Origin: Conchocele bisecta
Lineage: Eukaryota; Mollusca; Bivalvia; Lucinida; Thyasiridae
Assembly: GCA_029237695.1 (NCBI GenBank)
Contig: CM055279.1
Coordinates: 19,657,919 to 19,721,918 of the forward strand
DNA length: 64,000 nucleotides
Direction: 5' to 3'
Positions within the stretch are counted from its first letter, which is position 1. Every line of letters begins with the position of its first letter. Of the stretch, positions 45,746 through 56,864 are shown piece by piece. The notes beneath the pieces are model-generated. The model saw only the letters and a program-made list of their open reading frames with translations, was not told the origin of the DNA and ran no database searches. The position numbers and the translations under genes are program-made.

Positions 45746-46012
45746 GTCAAGTTCATGATAATATTTTTTTGTTATATTGTACATTTGTCTCGCAATAACT
45801 ATATAGCTATGAATGTCAATGCCCTGCAGTTTATTGCTATATTTTAGTGAAACGTTATTCCGAATAATTTATACCGTTGACTGTGGTGTTGTGATATAGT
45901 GCAACCTATTGCCTATAAATCGAAAAATGAGCTGCTATAGCAAAGGGTATAGCCAGGTATTGTGAACTCTTTCAGTCTTTGTGAAGTTGTGTGCAGTGAG
46001 AGTCCCACTCTA

Positions 46013-46099
46013 TGATACAATCGACGGTCGGCGCCATCAACAATCAGTTTCTTCGTAACTCGGTCCGGGATGTAGCAGTCATTGACGTTCTTGGAAGGG
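46013..46099 (+). CDS. Candidate coding exon with strong splice donor
   Basis: ATG at 46013 follows an in-frame TGA 15 bases upstream and opens 29 codons (beginning Met-Ile-Gln-Ser-Thr-Val-Gly) that end at AGG|GTAAGT, a near-perfect donor. CpG and GC content rise locally. A phase-0 acceptor (TTCTTGTGTATTTGCAG) at about 48039 could join a terminal exon, giving ~51 residues. No homology is recognised. Could equally be 5' UTR exon sequence. Confidence 0.25.
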
Positions 46100-46217
46100 T
46101 AAGTTGATTATACTAACAAATGCCCCCACCCCCATCCTGTTTGTTTCCATTTACTAATGTAGACAGCAGAATAATATCGTTGATTTCAATGCAATTTCTT
46201 ACCATAAAACCACTTTT

Positions 46218-46620
46218 AGTCTCGCCCACGAAAGCGGAAAATAAGACATAGCAGTCGCAATTCCTTCGTCAAAAAGAAACAACATTTTGGACGTAAGTAA
46301 AATAAATTTGCATATCTCTCGATCCGTTAGTCGGATCATTAATTAGCAAACTTCATCACTAACTTTCTCACAGGTGACCTTCACCTTTGTGTCAATAATT
46401 TTGGACGTACGTCCAAATATTGAATACCCCCTCATCAGTAGATTCTTAACGTTGATGGATCATTACCAAATGTTATCAATAGCTTCCTCACATTGATGGC
46501 TATTCACCCAGTGTCATTGTGTGACCTTGACCTTTAATTTTCTAATTCCTCATCTTGACCGACCTCGACCTTTGTGGTGATCGCCTTGTTTAGTGGGCGA
46601 GACACTTCCTGGCGTTCGCC
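46218..46620. mobile_element. Inverted-repeat element with GTCTCGCCCAC ends
   Basis: AGTCTCGCCCAC at the left is inverted as GTGGGCGAGACA near 46598-46610. The inside has CTCACAGGTGACCTTCACCT and TGTGACCTTGACCTTTAA units. A fragment with GGTGGGCGAGACAAAATGAA occurs at 22300. Confidence 0.6.
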
Positions 46621-46749
46621 TTGTTTTTGAAACGTCATCAGGTGATTTGTTTCTCGCCAGCAATCACCTTGTATTATCAAAGCTGCCAGCCAGGGGATTA
46701 GCTTAGTGATAGCAATGCACTTATGGCATATGTGGGCAGTCTGACGCTT

Positions 46750-47012
46750 GTAGCTGATTTCATCAAAATCACTACATTTATCTTGCTAAGTGTACTTTGA
46801 GGGAGCAATTTTCAAATTATGCATAAATTTATTTTTTATTTAATGATAATGGAATAAATACAGTATAATACATATACTTCTGCATAATTTTAATAATCAA
46901 GTACAAAGTTAGTTGTTATATATGAAATAATGCATTTCAGAAGAAATAATAATTACTCCCACAAAGTGCTAAGTGTAGATAAGTTTACTTAGCAATGTTG
47001 GTGAAATCGGCT
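46750..47012. mobile_element. Miniature inverted-repeat element (GTAGCTGATTTCATCAA ends)
   Basis: The left arm GTAGCTGATTTCATCAAAAT, continuing TTGCTAAGTGTACTTTGAGG, is inverted at the right as AAGTGCTAAGTGTAGATAAG ... GTTGGTGAAATCGGCTAC. About 263 bp. The same right arm appears in the duplicated segments at 14050-14150 and 59960-60050. Confidence 0.75.
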
Positions 47013-47019
47013 ACCAATC

Positions 47020-47690
47020 TTGAAATGTGGCTGGAGGATTGAAGCTTATGTCATTTGTGTGACTGGAAGATTGACAGTCTGACTCCTGATCTTTATATGT
47101 GGCTGAAAGATTGAATCTGATCTCTACATGTGGTTGGAGGATTGGGGTTTCTGGCAACTGTGGCCAGTCTGACTCCTGATCTCTATATATGGCTGGACAA
47201 TTATTGCTTATGGCAATTGTGGCCAGTCTGACTCATGATCTCTATATGTCACTGCAGAATTGGTGCTTATCATGCTTATGTCAAGTGTGGCCAGTCTGTT
47301 GATCTCTATATGTCACTGTGGCTGGAGAATTGGCGCTTATGGAAATTGTGGCCAGTCTGACTCTTGATCTCTGTACATGTATGTGGCCTTTGTGAATGTG
47401 GCTTATATGAATTGTGGCCTATCTGGCTCCTGGTCTCTATATGTGGCTGGAGGATTGGGGCTTATGGCATTTGTGACCAGTCTGTTTGTTTGTTTGTTTG
47501 TTTGTTTGTTTATTAGTATTTAACGGCCTATCAACAGCTACGGTCATGTAAGGCCGGGCAAACGGGTTCAATCCCATTTTAACCTGTTGCATTTGGGGGT
47601 GACCAGTCTGACTCTTGATATATATGTGTGGCTGGAGGATTGAGGCTTATGGCATTTGTAGCCAGTTTGGTCCCCGAGTTCTCAGTGACC
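47020..47690. repeat. Degenerate tandem repeat, ~60-75-bp unit, interrupted by a SINE
   Basis: Eight or so units have ATATGTGGCTGGAGGATTGG, GGCTTATGGCAATTGTGG and CCAGTCTGACTCCTGATCTC. The unit resembles the end of the inverted-repeat element at 50641 (TGGCTGTGACTGGAGAAATA), so it may have grown from one arm. Confidence 0.8.
47485..47598 (-). mobile_element. Truncated SINE-like insertion with target duplication
   Basis: (TTTG)n then TTTAACGGCCTATCAACAGC is the inverse of the 3' end of the 51950-52210 repeat. The 12-bp host word GTGACCAGTCTG flanks it at 47473-47484 and 47599-47610, a clear target duplication of retroposition. Confidence 0.9.
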
Positions 47691-48039
47691 GTGACTTTGT
47701 GTCTTCATACGTGTGGTGCTTGCAAAACCAATTACTATACCTAGACACACGTTATGGCCAAATATTATTAAAATCGATAAAGTGGTTATTTAAGTTATTT
47801 AAGACAATGGAAGGTGTTACTAACATGTATTATCGCTACATGCCTTTCGACAATGTCAAGGTCACTGAGGGCTCATGTTATTATTGTCAAGGCTGCCAGC
47901 GAGGGGATTAGCTTAGTGATGATAAAGATACATTTATTTATTTTAAATTAAAGAGAAGATCTTGAAAAATGTGCACGTTGTAATCATAATGGTTACTCCT
48001 GGCAAAGAAATATAATATGTGATTCTTGTGTATTTGCAG

Positions 48040-48108
48040 GAGTATTTGGTGCTGTTGAGGTGTCAACATAGTGTCATCGACCTAATGATGTGTAAAGTGA
48101 AGTTTTAA
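48040..48108 (+). CDS. Candidate terminal exon paired with 46013-46099
   Basis: Preceded by the pyrimidine-rich acceptor TTCTTGTGTATTTGCAG; stays open in phase 0 for 22 codons to TAA at 48106. Very speculative. Confidence 0.15.
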   Translation, partial: EYLVLLRCQHSVIDLMMCKVKF

Positions 48109-48207
48109 CTGGTGTAGAGTTTCTTCACGCGAGCCATAACCCTCAACTCCGCAGAGACTGTTTCCCTGTGATGTCCTTGGGAAATGTGAAATAGGAGAGG
48201 AATACTT

Positions 48208-48830
48208 GCCCGTTTAATTAATGCAGTTTAACGGCCTGTTAACAACTATGGGCATTTTGGGCCAGGTTAACGGGGTCAAATCCCATATTTCACTTTCATC
48301 GAAGGGAGAAAGTCACAGACATATATATTCAGCTGTGAAATAAGAAAAAACCTGATCTGGTGCCAGGTTCTCGCCACACCAGTCACTTAGCCCCAGCTCC
48401 TAAAAGTAATGATAATATTATTAATCATATTACTTTTATGATGGGTATAACCTGATTCAACTCTCAAGTAGCAAGAAAACCAATCATGCACCTGAGGGTC
48501 AAACAAGGGATATTGGGATTCCAGTAAGGATGATTTGATTGAATGGTGTTTAATGGCATGTCAACAGCTGAGGTTAAAGACTTGTGATGGGGGTAAATCC
48601 CAAAATCAGAAACAAAATATTTAAAGAGAAATTTAAAACCCAGCCCTGAAATTACCTGACCTGGTGCCAGTTACTCGCCACACCAGTCACTTGAACCCAC
48701 TCCCCAAAAGCAATATGATTAGTACTAACATTATTACTTTTATAATGGTATAACCGGATTCAACTCTCATGTATCAAAAGTGTACCTGCGGGTCAAACCA
48801 GGGATATCGGGGATTCTGGTAAGGATGAAA
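48208..48830 (-). mobile_element. Two adjacent reverse-oriented SINE-like copies
   Basis: Each (48226-48530 and 48540-48830) contains, in reverse, the 3' block TTTAACGGCCTGTTAACA or TTTAATGGCATGTCAACAGC. Each then has CTCGCCACACCAGTCACTT, a run with AGTAATGATAATATTATTAA or AGTACTAACATTATTACTTT, and GTCAAACCAGGGATAT. The family is that of 11078 and 51950 but longer at the 5' side. Confidence 0.7.
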
Positions 48831-49207
48831 CCCATTGTTAAATGTACCCTTTGCATACTCTCAACCAACCACCAACAGTAAGGATGAAACCGTCGTTAAA
48901 TTTACCCTTCCCATGCTCCGACCAGCCGCCCACCAGATGAGATTTGAAACCCAGCTACCATTCCTACATGACCTTGGCTGTTGCTGGGACATAAAACCCA
49001 TTCTCTTTCACCACCCATGTGGCTTAAATAGCCAATGTCAACGCCAAGTTTTGGCAAACTTTGCATTAAAGGTTTTGACTATCTGTTATTATAACACTCC
49101 AACACTAAATCATATTGACTTCAACATCATATACTTATGAGTCATCACTTGTATTTTCATTCTATAGCCCGCCCATTATTCACCTATGTTCAAGGTCAAA
49201 TGAGGGA

Positions 49208-49390
49208 TGGGTTGTGGCATAGGGGTTAGAACACCTGACTTCCAATGCGGAGGTTGTGGGTTCAAGCCTTGCCTAGGGCATCAACAAATACTTTCATACT
49301 ATTTCCTTCCCACTGGTCTGTCTGATGAGACTTTAAACTGTTGTCCTGTCTCTATATGACATTAGCTGTTGCTGGGACGTTAACCCTTTC
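49208..49390 (+). mobile_element. tRNA-Gly-like SINE
   Basis: The head GGTTGTGGCATAGGGGTTAG (A box) ... GTGGGTTCAAGCCTTGCC (B box) contains the anticodon-loop word CTTCCAA, matching tRNA-Gly(TCC). The body has CCCACTGGTCTGTCTGATGA and the tail GACATTAGCTGTTGCTGGGA then CGTTAA. A headless relative of the tail is at 48890-49010. Confidence 0.8.
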
Positions 49391-49569
49391 ATTTTCACTG
49401 GTTTTTATTGAAGGTCAAAAGACTAAGGAAAGTTTCAAGTTAATATTCTCGAGTTTCAAGTTGAGAACATGGAGTTTCGAGTTGCAATACACTAATGTCA
49501 TATTGAGGACATAATTATGGGACCCCTGATCATCAAATGATTCAAACAATTGCTTCATAAAAGTGATGG

Positions 49570-49960
49570 AATATATGTATAACATATATATGAACACTGC
49601 CTCCTTACTGTATCATATACGGCACATGGAGTGGCCAAGTCGACCATCTTTGTGTGTGTGCCAGCCATTAGCTAGTTTCACCTCTTCCGGCATTTGACAA
49701 AGAACTGACAATGACAAGTAGAACATATGATATAATGTGGCCAATCATACATAGAAAAGCCAAGACAACAGACTCATATAAATTATACTACACCAAGATG
49801 TACTTCAAATGAGATATTGGTGTATTTTTGCCAACATTCTCAAAATGTACATAAACTAACGTGTACACTTTTTCTAGACACTGTACTGTGATATATGTAA
49901 ATACACATTGGCGAGATATACTCTCACCATATAAAGCTCCACTGCATTATTGTGATAGTG
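49570..49960 (+). repeat. Dispersed repeat family, diverged copy 3 of 3
   Basis: TGCTTCATAAAAGTGATGGA, TCCTTACTGTATCATATACG and GCATTTGACAAAGAACTGAC follow the order seen at 24840-25030 with many substitutions. Confidence 0.55.
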
Positions 49961-50640
49961 TCTAATAACAAAGAGTAAATGTAAATGTATTTACGAAGCA
50001 ATTATCTTTGAATCAAACGTGATCAAGTATAGAACGGTTCCTTAACTTACTTATAGAAGACTTCAAGTAAACTCAACTTACTTATAGAAGTAAGTTTTGT
50101 ATGTACAGCATATACAATGCATGTCCCCTCACCCCAGCGGTAAACATTTGGGCAGTTCTCATAGTTGTGTACTCGAAACAAGAATTCTGATGCAAAACTT
50201 GAGAATGGAAACTTGAATATTGTAATTCTAAACATGCTAAACTTGAAGATGATCCCAAAGTCACAACTGAATATGTACAAATATATATCCTCAACTCATC
50301 AGAATAATTTAGCTCCACTTCCTAAAAGATAAAGGATTAGTACTAATCTTCTTACTTTTAGTATAGGTATCACCGGACTCCACAATCAAGTATCAAGAAA
50401 TGACAAAATAAAATGTACTCTATTTTCCATGAAAATTATTGGTTTATTACATTGTAAAGAAAATCTACTGCAAAAACGACATTACAAATGATCTAGTGTC
50501 GTTCTGAAATCACGTGACCCCATACTCTGAAAGGGCATATGGTTCTGTCATGGCTTGTGTAAGCTTCTACAGAACAAAAGGGTAAAAGCTATCGTTACGA
50601 AGAAATAATGAAACATTCACTTTTTATCAACACAGATCAC

Positions 50641-50874
50641 ATATGTGGCTGTGACTGGAGAAATAGTGCTTATGGGTTTTACAACCAGTATAGCTCCAGA
50701 TCAGACTGCATAGTCTGATCAGGATCTGCACTGTTCGCCATTCCGTGAATGATACACATGTCATGCTTCTACCAAGCTATATAGACAACCATGCTATCAG
50801 AGTGTGCTATTGGATCAGGAGCTACACTGGCCACAAATCCCATAAGCCCCATTTATCCAGTCACATCCACATAT
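50641..50874. mobile_element. Miniature inverted-repeat element (ATATGTGGCTGTGACTGG ends)
   Basis: The left end ATATGTGGCTGTGACTGGAG, with GCTTATGGGTTTTACAACCA, is inverted at the right as TGGCCACAAATCCCATAAGC, then TCCAGTCACATCCACATAT. The inner core is a GATCAGACTGCATAGTCTGA palindrome. 234 bp. Relatives: 40450-41035, 54122-54736, decayed 32117-32355. Confidence 0.85.
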
Positions 50875-51210
50875 AGCCCCCAACCGAGAAAATGGACCTG
50901 ACAATATGTCCAACAATTGTAGATAGAGAGGTCCACTTGGCAGTATAAAATCTAATTGTTTTGCTGATGACAGTAATTCAAACAACGTAGGGCATGATCA
51001 GATCTATGCACTCACCATGCTGATTGCACATGTTCTAGGGTTCCTTTTCTCAGCCGGTAGCTCATAATATTCCCAATAAACCACACTTTTCAATATCTGT
51101 ATCATCGACGGCATTGATTGATCAAGTTGTGAAGTTGTGAACAATGAGTAGCCTGGTCAGATACAAGTAGTGTTATCTGATATCGTATAAATGGTTATCT
51201 GCATAATTAA

Positions 51211-51375
51211 ACAAGAAATGCGTCTGTCGAACGAGGATCCACCTGCAGCATATTTGAGAAACTGTGACAAAGCGGCTAACCGAAAAGTGTGACGGACGGA
51301 TATACAGACGGACAGACGGACAGACGGACGGTCCAAACACTATATGCCACCCGTTTCTTCGAAACCCAGTGGCAT
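51211..51375 (+). mobile_element. Helentron-type repeat family C
   Basis: It begins CAAGAAATGCGTCTGTCGAA, carries a (GACGGACA)n microsatellite at 51291-51333, and ends with the hairpin TATGCCACCCGTTTC-TTC-GAAACCCAGTGGCATA followed by eight A's. Same arrangement as families A and B, including the TTC loop, with unrelated sequence. No 5' subterminal partner of the hairpin is seen. Confidence 0.65.
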
Positions 51376-51724
51376 AAAAAAAACAACACATGTATATTTC
51401 AGATGAGCGGGGCTTATAATCATGAAATCAGTCCAATTTTCGTGTTTTTACGGATAATTTCTGAACTGTTCACAAAATATCTGTAACGGGTGCATTAAAG
51501 GCACTGGGTCTCCGATATGCCTAGAATGTGATGAAACAGATTAGGACAAAATAGATTAATTTAGATCGTATTTCTGGGACCAAATTATATGTACAAGTCG
51601 CCTGCAAACGTTTGATATTTATGCAAATAATAAGTGCATAATACAGAAAAATAACTAGAAAATGTGTTCATTGAACACGGATGCCCCACATGCATGTATC
51701 ACTTTGATAGTAAACGAGGCAAAA

Positions 51725-51880
51725 TTCTAAGTCGAAAATGGGGGAGATAATCGATGACCCGGGGGTCGAAAGAATAAAAATAAACTTTGTGCATCTACTC
51801 CTAAGAAAGCTACATACAAAGTTTCAGGTCTGTAGCTATTACTGTTTAAAAGTTTTACGAGGTACGTTTTTATCTTTGAC
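51725..51880 (-). repeat. Solo reversed unit of the 42770-45745 satellite
   Basis: GGGGGAGATAATCGATGACC, AACTTTGTGCATCTACTCCT and AGCTACATACAAAGTTTCAG are the inverse of satellite landmarks. About one unit long. Confidence 0.85.
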
Positions 51881-51949
51881 TCTTTAGTTACCTGGGAGTT
51901 GAATTGGGTTATTGACAATTATAAAAGTAGTAATATTATTACTGATCCT

Positions 51950-52210
51950 ACTGCTTTTGGGAGGGGCCCAGTGATTTTGGTTTGGCGAGGACCTGTCATC
52001 AGAGCAGGATTATTCTGATTTCAGGGCTGAATATATAGTTTTGTTATTGTAAATATTCAGTTCTTATTTTGGGATTCCCCCCCCCCCCCACATTTGTACA
52101 TGTACTTGTACAGGTAATGTATGGGATTTAGTACTAAACCCATTGACCCGGCCTTAAATGACCTTAGCTGTTGATAGGCCGTTAAACCCCAACAAACAAA
52201 CAAACAAACT
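51950..52210 (+). mobile_element. SINE-like repeat with (CAAA)n tail, fullest copy
   Basis: CTTTTGGGAGGGGCCCAGTG, GCGAGGACCTGTCATCAGAG, CAGGGCTGAATATATAG, a poly-C run, GACCCGGCCTTAAATGACCT and AGCTGTTGATAGGCCGTTAA end in four CAAA units. Compare 11078-11315. An upstream AGTAGTAATATTATTACTGA block from 51926 may be its 5' part. Confidence 0.75.
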
Positions 52211-52381
52211 ATCTGAGACACTGTACCTTTAATGGCAGAGAGTTAGTATATGTTCTACAGTGTGTAGGCTCAACATTACATGTACTATCATTTAAATGAG
52301 GAAAATAAAAGCAGCAGCAACTGTTATATGTTGTGTCTCATTATATTCATGTACATGTATCTACATGTATTTAAGTATACA

Positions 52382-52490
52382 GGGTCCAGTTGCTCAAAGC
52401 CTCTGTTAGCTTAAGAGACTGTTAAATCCTTAACAATGTTAAGGAGTTAACAGTCTGTTAAGCTTACATAGGCTTTGAGCAACCGGGCCC
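52382..52490. mobile_element. Miniature inverted-repeat element (GGGTCCAGTTGCTCAAAGCC ends)
   Basis: GGGTCCAGTTGCTCAAAGCC and GGCTTTGAGCAACCGGGCCC are inverse ends. The inner arms TAACAGTCTGTTAAGC and GCTTAAGAGACTGTTA also pair. 109 bp. Confidence 0.9.
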
Positions 52491-52884
52491 TAGTTGTCAT
52501 CAGTATAATGCTGAAAAATGAATAGTTTTTGAGATGACATGTACTGAGAAAATGGATCTTCTGACCGTGTGATAGATGTAGACCCAGATCACCAGTCATA
52601 GTCGAGCAGTCTGATCCGGGTCTACACTGTTTGTTATAACTCTAGGTTAGCGCAATGATTATGAAATTCAAATAGTCAAAATTAAAGGTTACCTTGAACA
52701 AAATTTTACTTTACCAGTAGCTCCAATATTTGCAAAACTACTTTTTCCAATCATAACCTTTCAGTAACCAAATTCTGAAATATTAGTAGCCAAATCACTG
52801 TTACAGTAACAAAATGGTTTTTGCAGCTACCAGTAGCACCAACCTATGTTATTTAACAATGGGATGTCTAGCAAACGTTTACAC

Positions 52885-53440
52885 GGTGGGCATAGTACGT
52901 CACATGCACCTGCTATTTGGATGGGATGCACTGAATCAGGTAAGAACATTTTAACGCAATTATGCGCAGATACCCCGGACAATTGATCAGCAACACCTGT
53001 GGATGTTCTAGTCCCCGTAGATTCAGCCATTTAGGAGTTATTTAGAGAAAATCTGCATATACATTTGGCTGGAATTAAGGAAAGATGGGGTGCACTAGGG
53101 TATAAAATTCAAGTTTTCCTGACCGATTGGTGAATGTGCAATATTATTGATTGCATGCGTGTTCGTGCATCTCTTTTCGTGGCTATAAACTGCATTTTCG
53201 AACGATTTTGGGGCATGTCGGAGTGCACCCCATCAGTCCTTATTTCCAGCAAAAAGGGGGCAATGGCAGGTTTGCTTATCAATTTTCCGGGATAGCTGTG
53301 CTTAATCGCATCAAAATCTCGTCAAAATCGCGAATGTGAAAAATAAAAAAAAGTATGGTCTGAATTGGAGGGTTTTCCCTACCTAATTCAGTGCACCCCA
53401 TCCCAATAGCAGGTGCCTGTGACAAACTATGCCCACTGTG
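52885..53440. mobile_element. Foldback element, ~60-bp arms
   Basis: GTGGGCATAGTACGTCACAT, GCACCTGCTATTTGGATGGG and ATGCACTGAATCAGGTAAG at the left are inverted at 53385-53440 as CCTACCTAATTCAGTGCACC, CCATCCCAATAGCAGGTGCC and TGTGACAAACTATGCCCAC. The ~440-bp interior holds no recognisable transposase. Confidence 0.85.
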
Positions 53441-54121
53441 TTTGAACAAACATAGTCACATCTATACTGGTAGTCAAATTAACTGCATAAAGTCTGTAAA
53501 CACTGGTCATAAAATAATTGTTTGTCGGCTGTTCTCTATCTGGCCAAGGGTCTTGTGTACATGGTGTCTTCTCTTCTCCACCCTCCCTGCTGATTGTTGA
53601 TATCGATCGATCCAGATCTTGCACAGTGGACAATCCGGTGTTCACATGTTCATGGCCCAGTTCGAGTCCAGGCTTGATGCATTGCTGTTTTCCTGAAGAA
53701 AAAAAAAACAACATATTTTTTATGTCGAAAGTTGTTGATAGAATGACCATGGTCATGTGTAAACAGTAGTGTGATTTTAATTTACCAAATTAAAATTTTG
53801 AAATACCCAATTGCTTCAGAAGTGATGGAGTGAAAATACTCAATTACAAATTACTTATCTGGAGCCCTCATTAATGTAAGGAAGCTATTGATGACAGATG
53901 GCGATTTGTTGGCCCATACATGTACATTGTATATAAATCCTATGAATGTGGTGGTCCTGTTCCATCGCCCGGGAATCGCTATTTCGTACCTCGGGTTAAT
54001 TGCCAATTAATTAACAACACAAAATATAATAAAATTACATCAACAGATATGCATCGAAACATCTGATTATGTCACCAAATTACAAAATACAAGTAATTAA
54101 CCCCAAATACTTTTTTATGTC
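53441..54121. other. Unassigned intergenic sequence
   Basis: No gene or element ends are recognised; overlapping 83- and 109-codon frames on opposite strands (53427-53769) have no known motif. Confidence 0.45.
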
Positions 54122-54736
54122 AAACAAATATGTGACTGGAGAAATGGGGCTTATGGGTTTTACAACCAGTGTATATCCAGATCAGCATGTGCATCCGCAC
54201 TCCGCAGTCTGATCAGGATCTGGACTGTTTGTCATTCCATTAATGAAACACCCCGTTGTGCATCTAACAAGCAATATGTAGAGTTTATTCAACTACCATT
54301 TTGAAATACCGGAATTAAATCACGAGACATCTGGAAGTCTTATAAAGATACGATCGAGTGCGGAGCACAAGTTTCTTTGTCGGATTTACAGATATCAAGG
54401 GAAATAAAAGCTGGTATTTCAAAATGGTAGTGTATATTACATGCTTTTCAAAAAATGTGAAATTTGCTCTTAGACCAGCTTATAACATCAAAATTGACAA
54501 TTTTGACGATCGCGTAAGAAATGTTTCTTCGCTGGAAATGACGTTTCGCTATATATAGTGTCTAGGAGGAAATATTTCTTTCAAGGATATAAATGCTACC
54601 AGAAATATGGTAAATCACTGGGTAGCATGTAATATAGATCGCTATCAGGCTACACGAGTGTTCTATTTGATCAGGGGCTACATTGGCCACAAATCGACTA
54701 AGCCTCATTTCTCCAGTCACAGCTACATATGTATAT
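54122..54736. mobile_element. Inverted-repeat element (TGTGACTGGAGAAATGG family) with nested insert
   Basis: The left end ATATGTGACTGGAGAAATGG and the right end (TGGCCACAAATCGACTAAGC ... CTCCAGTCACAGCTACATAT) are inverse. It is larger than the 234-bp relative at 50641 because of the nested element at 54293-54430 and about 100 further bases. Confidence 0.8.
54293..54430. mobile_element. Nested miniature inverted-repeat element
   Basis: CTACCATTTTGAAATACC and GGTATTTCAAAATGGTAG are perfect 18-bp inverse ends. About 138 bp. Confidence 0.85.
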
Positions 54737-54806
54737 GTACATCACAATATGAGTAGATTGCTAATTCTATGTTAGCTGGCCAACTAACATCTACATGTGT
54801 ATTTAA

Positions 54807-55591
54807 CTGTTTCAACACTACCTGTATAGTGGTATTGCCAAATTGTGTAGATCCAAATGAGCCGGCTTGTGATGAGCGGTCTCATCAAAATCTGCACTTT
54901 TTGCAAATAATTTTCTTATTTTTTACAACGAAAATATCCCCTTTTCATAAATGGACTAGTCTGAAAACCATTGTGTGGCGATTGGATTGGTCCGGAATTC
55001 AACATATAAAAATACATCACGAGCCGGCTCATCAGGATCGGTATTTTTTGCAAAAAAAATCTTATTTTGACATAAAATTATCCCCTTTTCATAAATGGAC
55101 TAATCAACATATACAAATCTATCACGAGCCGGCTCATCTGGATCTGCACTTTTTTCAAATACATGTAATTTTCTTATTTTTTGCAACAAACATATCACCT
55201 TTTCATAAATGGACAAGTCTGAAAACCATTTTGTGGCGATTGGATTGGTCCGGAAATCAACATATAACAATCCATCACGAGCCGGCTCATCAGCATCTGC
55301 ACTTTTTTCAAATACATGTAATTTTCTTATTTTTTGCAACAAAAATATCCCCTTTTCATAAATGGAATAGTCTGAAAACCATTTTGTGGCGATTGGATTG
55401 GTCCGGAAATCAACATATAAAAATTCATCACGAGCCGGCTCATCAGGATCTGCACTTTTTGCAAATAATTTCTTATTTTTGAACACAAAAATATCCCCTT
55501 TTCATAAATGGACTAGTCTGAAAATAATTTTATAGCAAATGGATTGGTCCAAAAATCCATTCCAATTTCCAGTTACTAATGGGTGAAAGGA
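54807..55591. mobile_element. piggyBac-like miniature element with internal tandem expansion
   Basis: TTAA at 54803 and 55592 flanks ends related to CCCTTTCAACACC / GGGGTGAAAGGG (here CTGTTTCAACACTACC and GGGTGAAAGG). The interior GAGCCGGCTCATCAGGATCT block is repeated with starts at 55021, 55126, 55279 and 55432; the 153-bp spacing is 51 codons. That period keeps a 237-codon frame open on the plus strand and a 128-codon frame on the minus strand, neither a gene. Confidence 0.8.
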
Positions 55592-56864
55592 TTAAATTAT
55601 AACATTCATTTTATTTTACCTCAGTTTATGACCCGGCTTTTTCATCAAAACAAATTTAAAATATGCAAATATATATGTGAATATATAAAAAATTAAATAA
55701 ACAAGAATGCATACGAAATGACCAAACATTATGGTCGATTCGTACCTATATTTACGAAATGACCAGAAAACATGCGCCTATGGGTGTTAATTTACCAACG
55801 GAACGAAATGGTATGAGTACGAAATGACCCAGACACCATAAAACAGTAGTTTTATGTGAAATAAACGAATAAACTTTCGTATGTGTCCGAGGATGTAAAG
55901 CGGAACATAAAATTACCTGATTACACAGTAATGCCGGTCGTCGTTAGGTGATCCGAGAAGATATTTTCCAATATTTATTTTATTTACAAAAATGTAAAAA
56001 TGCTTTCGGAATGGGCTATGTGTAAAACGTCATCATGTTATGCATATATACGGGGGTTGCAAACTGTACTGCAGAAAAATTACCGGAGCGAATCGGGATT
56101 GGTCACGGAGTTATCGAGCGGCTTTCGGGAAATATCTCAGGGTACACGCACCTGCTGAAACACGCACCTGCTGTTTGTTGATCAACAACTATTGATATTT
56201 TTGTACCAAAATGACTGCACACAGATTCGAAGAGTGTCTAAATGGAAAACTGTTTGATTTATTCATGGGAAAACCCAATAGGAGTTGAAATTCGGCGACT
56301 TGAGCCGTACAGGGGCTTTAAGACTCACCGCCAGATGGTTCAATATGTCAGTAAAGAAATTAATCAGGTTCCATATTTTGAGCTACTGGACTGGTTGTAC
56401 GTATGTAACAGGGTTTGACAAGACAATGTTACATATACACTATTTTTTGTTATATTTTGTTCAATGGTTATACTTCCGATGGACAAATTATGTGTGTCCT
56501 GCAATAGAGTTAGACAGCTCACATAAATGTACGATCTCTTTCGACGCAATGAAAAGGCCAAGATCAATATGAAATACTTGCACATACTAGGACATGTTAA
56601 AAATGTCCTCCTTTTGCACCTAAAAAGTGTGAGATACATACATAGTGAAGAACTGTACAGCTTGTTCAATCAACTTCAATAACCTATGCTTTGGTACTGC
56701 TAGATAGTCCATATGTGTATTCATATAACTGAAGTCGTAAAAGTGTTTCATCTCAATATTTCTCTTTTTATGTAGTGTTTAGATGGAATTGACAAGAAAA
56801 ATATACATTCTCCAGAATAGTGAATTCTTGCCCATATAATATATATATATTATATCCGCCGTGG
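55592..56864. other. Unassigned sequence with short ACGAAATGACC repeats
   Basis: Near 55697-55830 ACGAAATGACC recurs four times in a GAATGCATACGAAATGACCA context. No gene is supported in the remainder; the 95- and 101-codon frames near 56285-56669 overlap each other on opposite strands and show no motif. Confidence 0.45.

Noticed and set aside
54769..55482. 237-codon ORF, among the longest in the window
   Set aside because: It is four copies of a 153-bp repeat inside a TTAA element; the single-copy relatives at 13557 and 59160 do not keep the frame.
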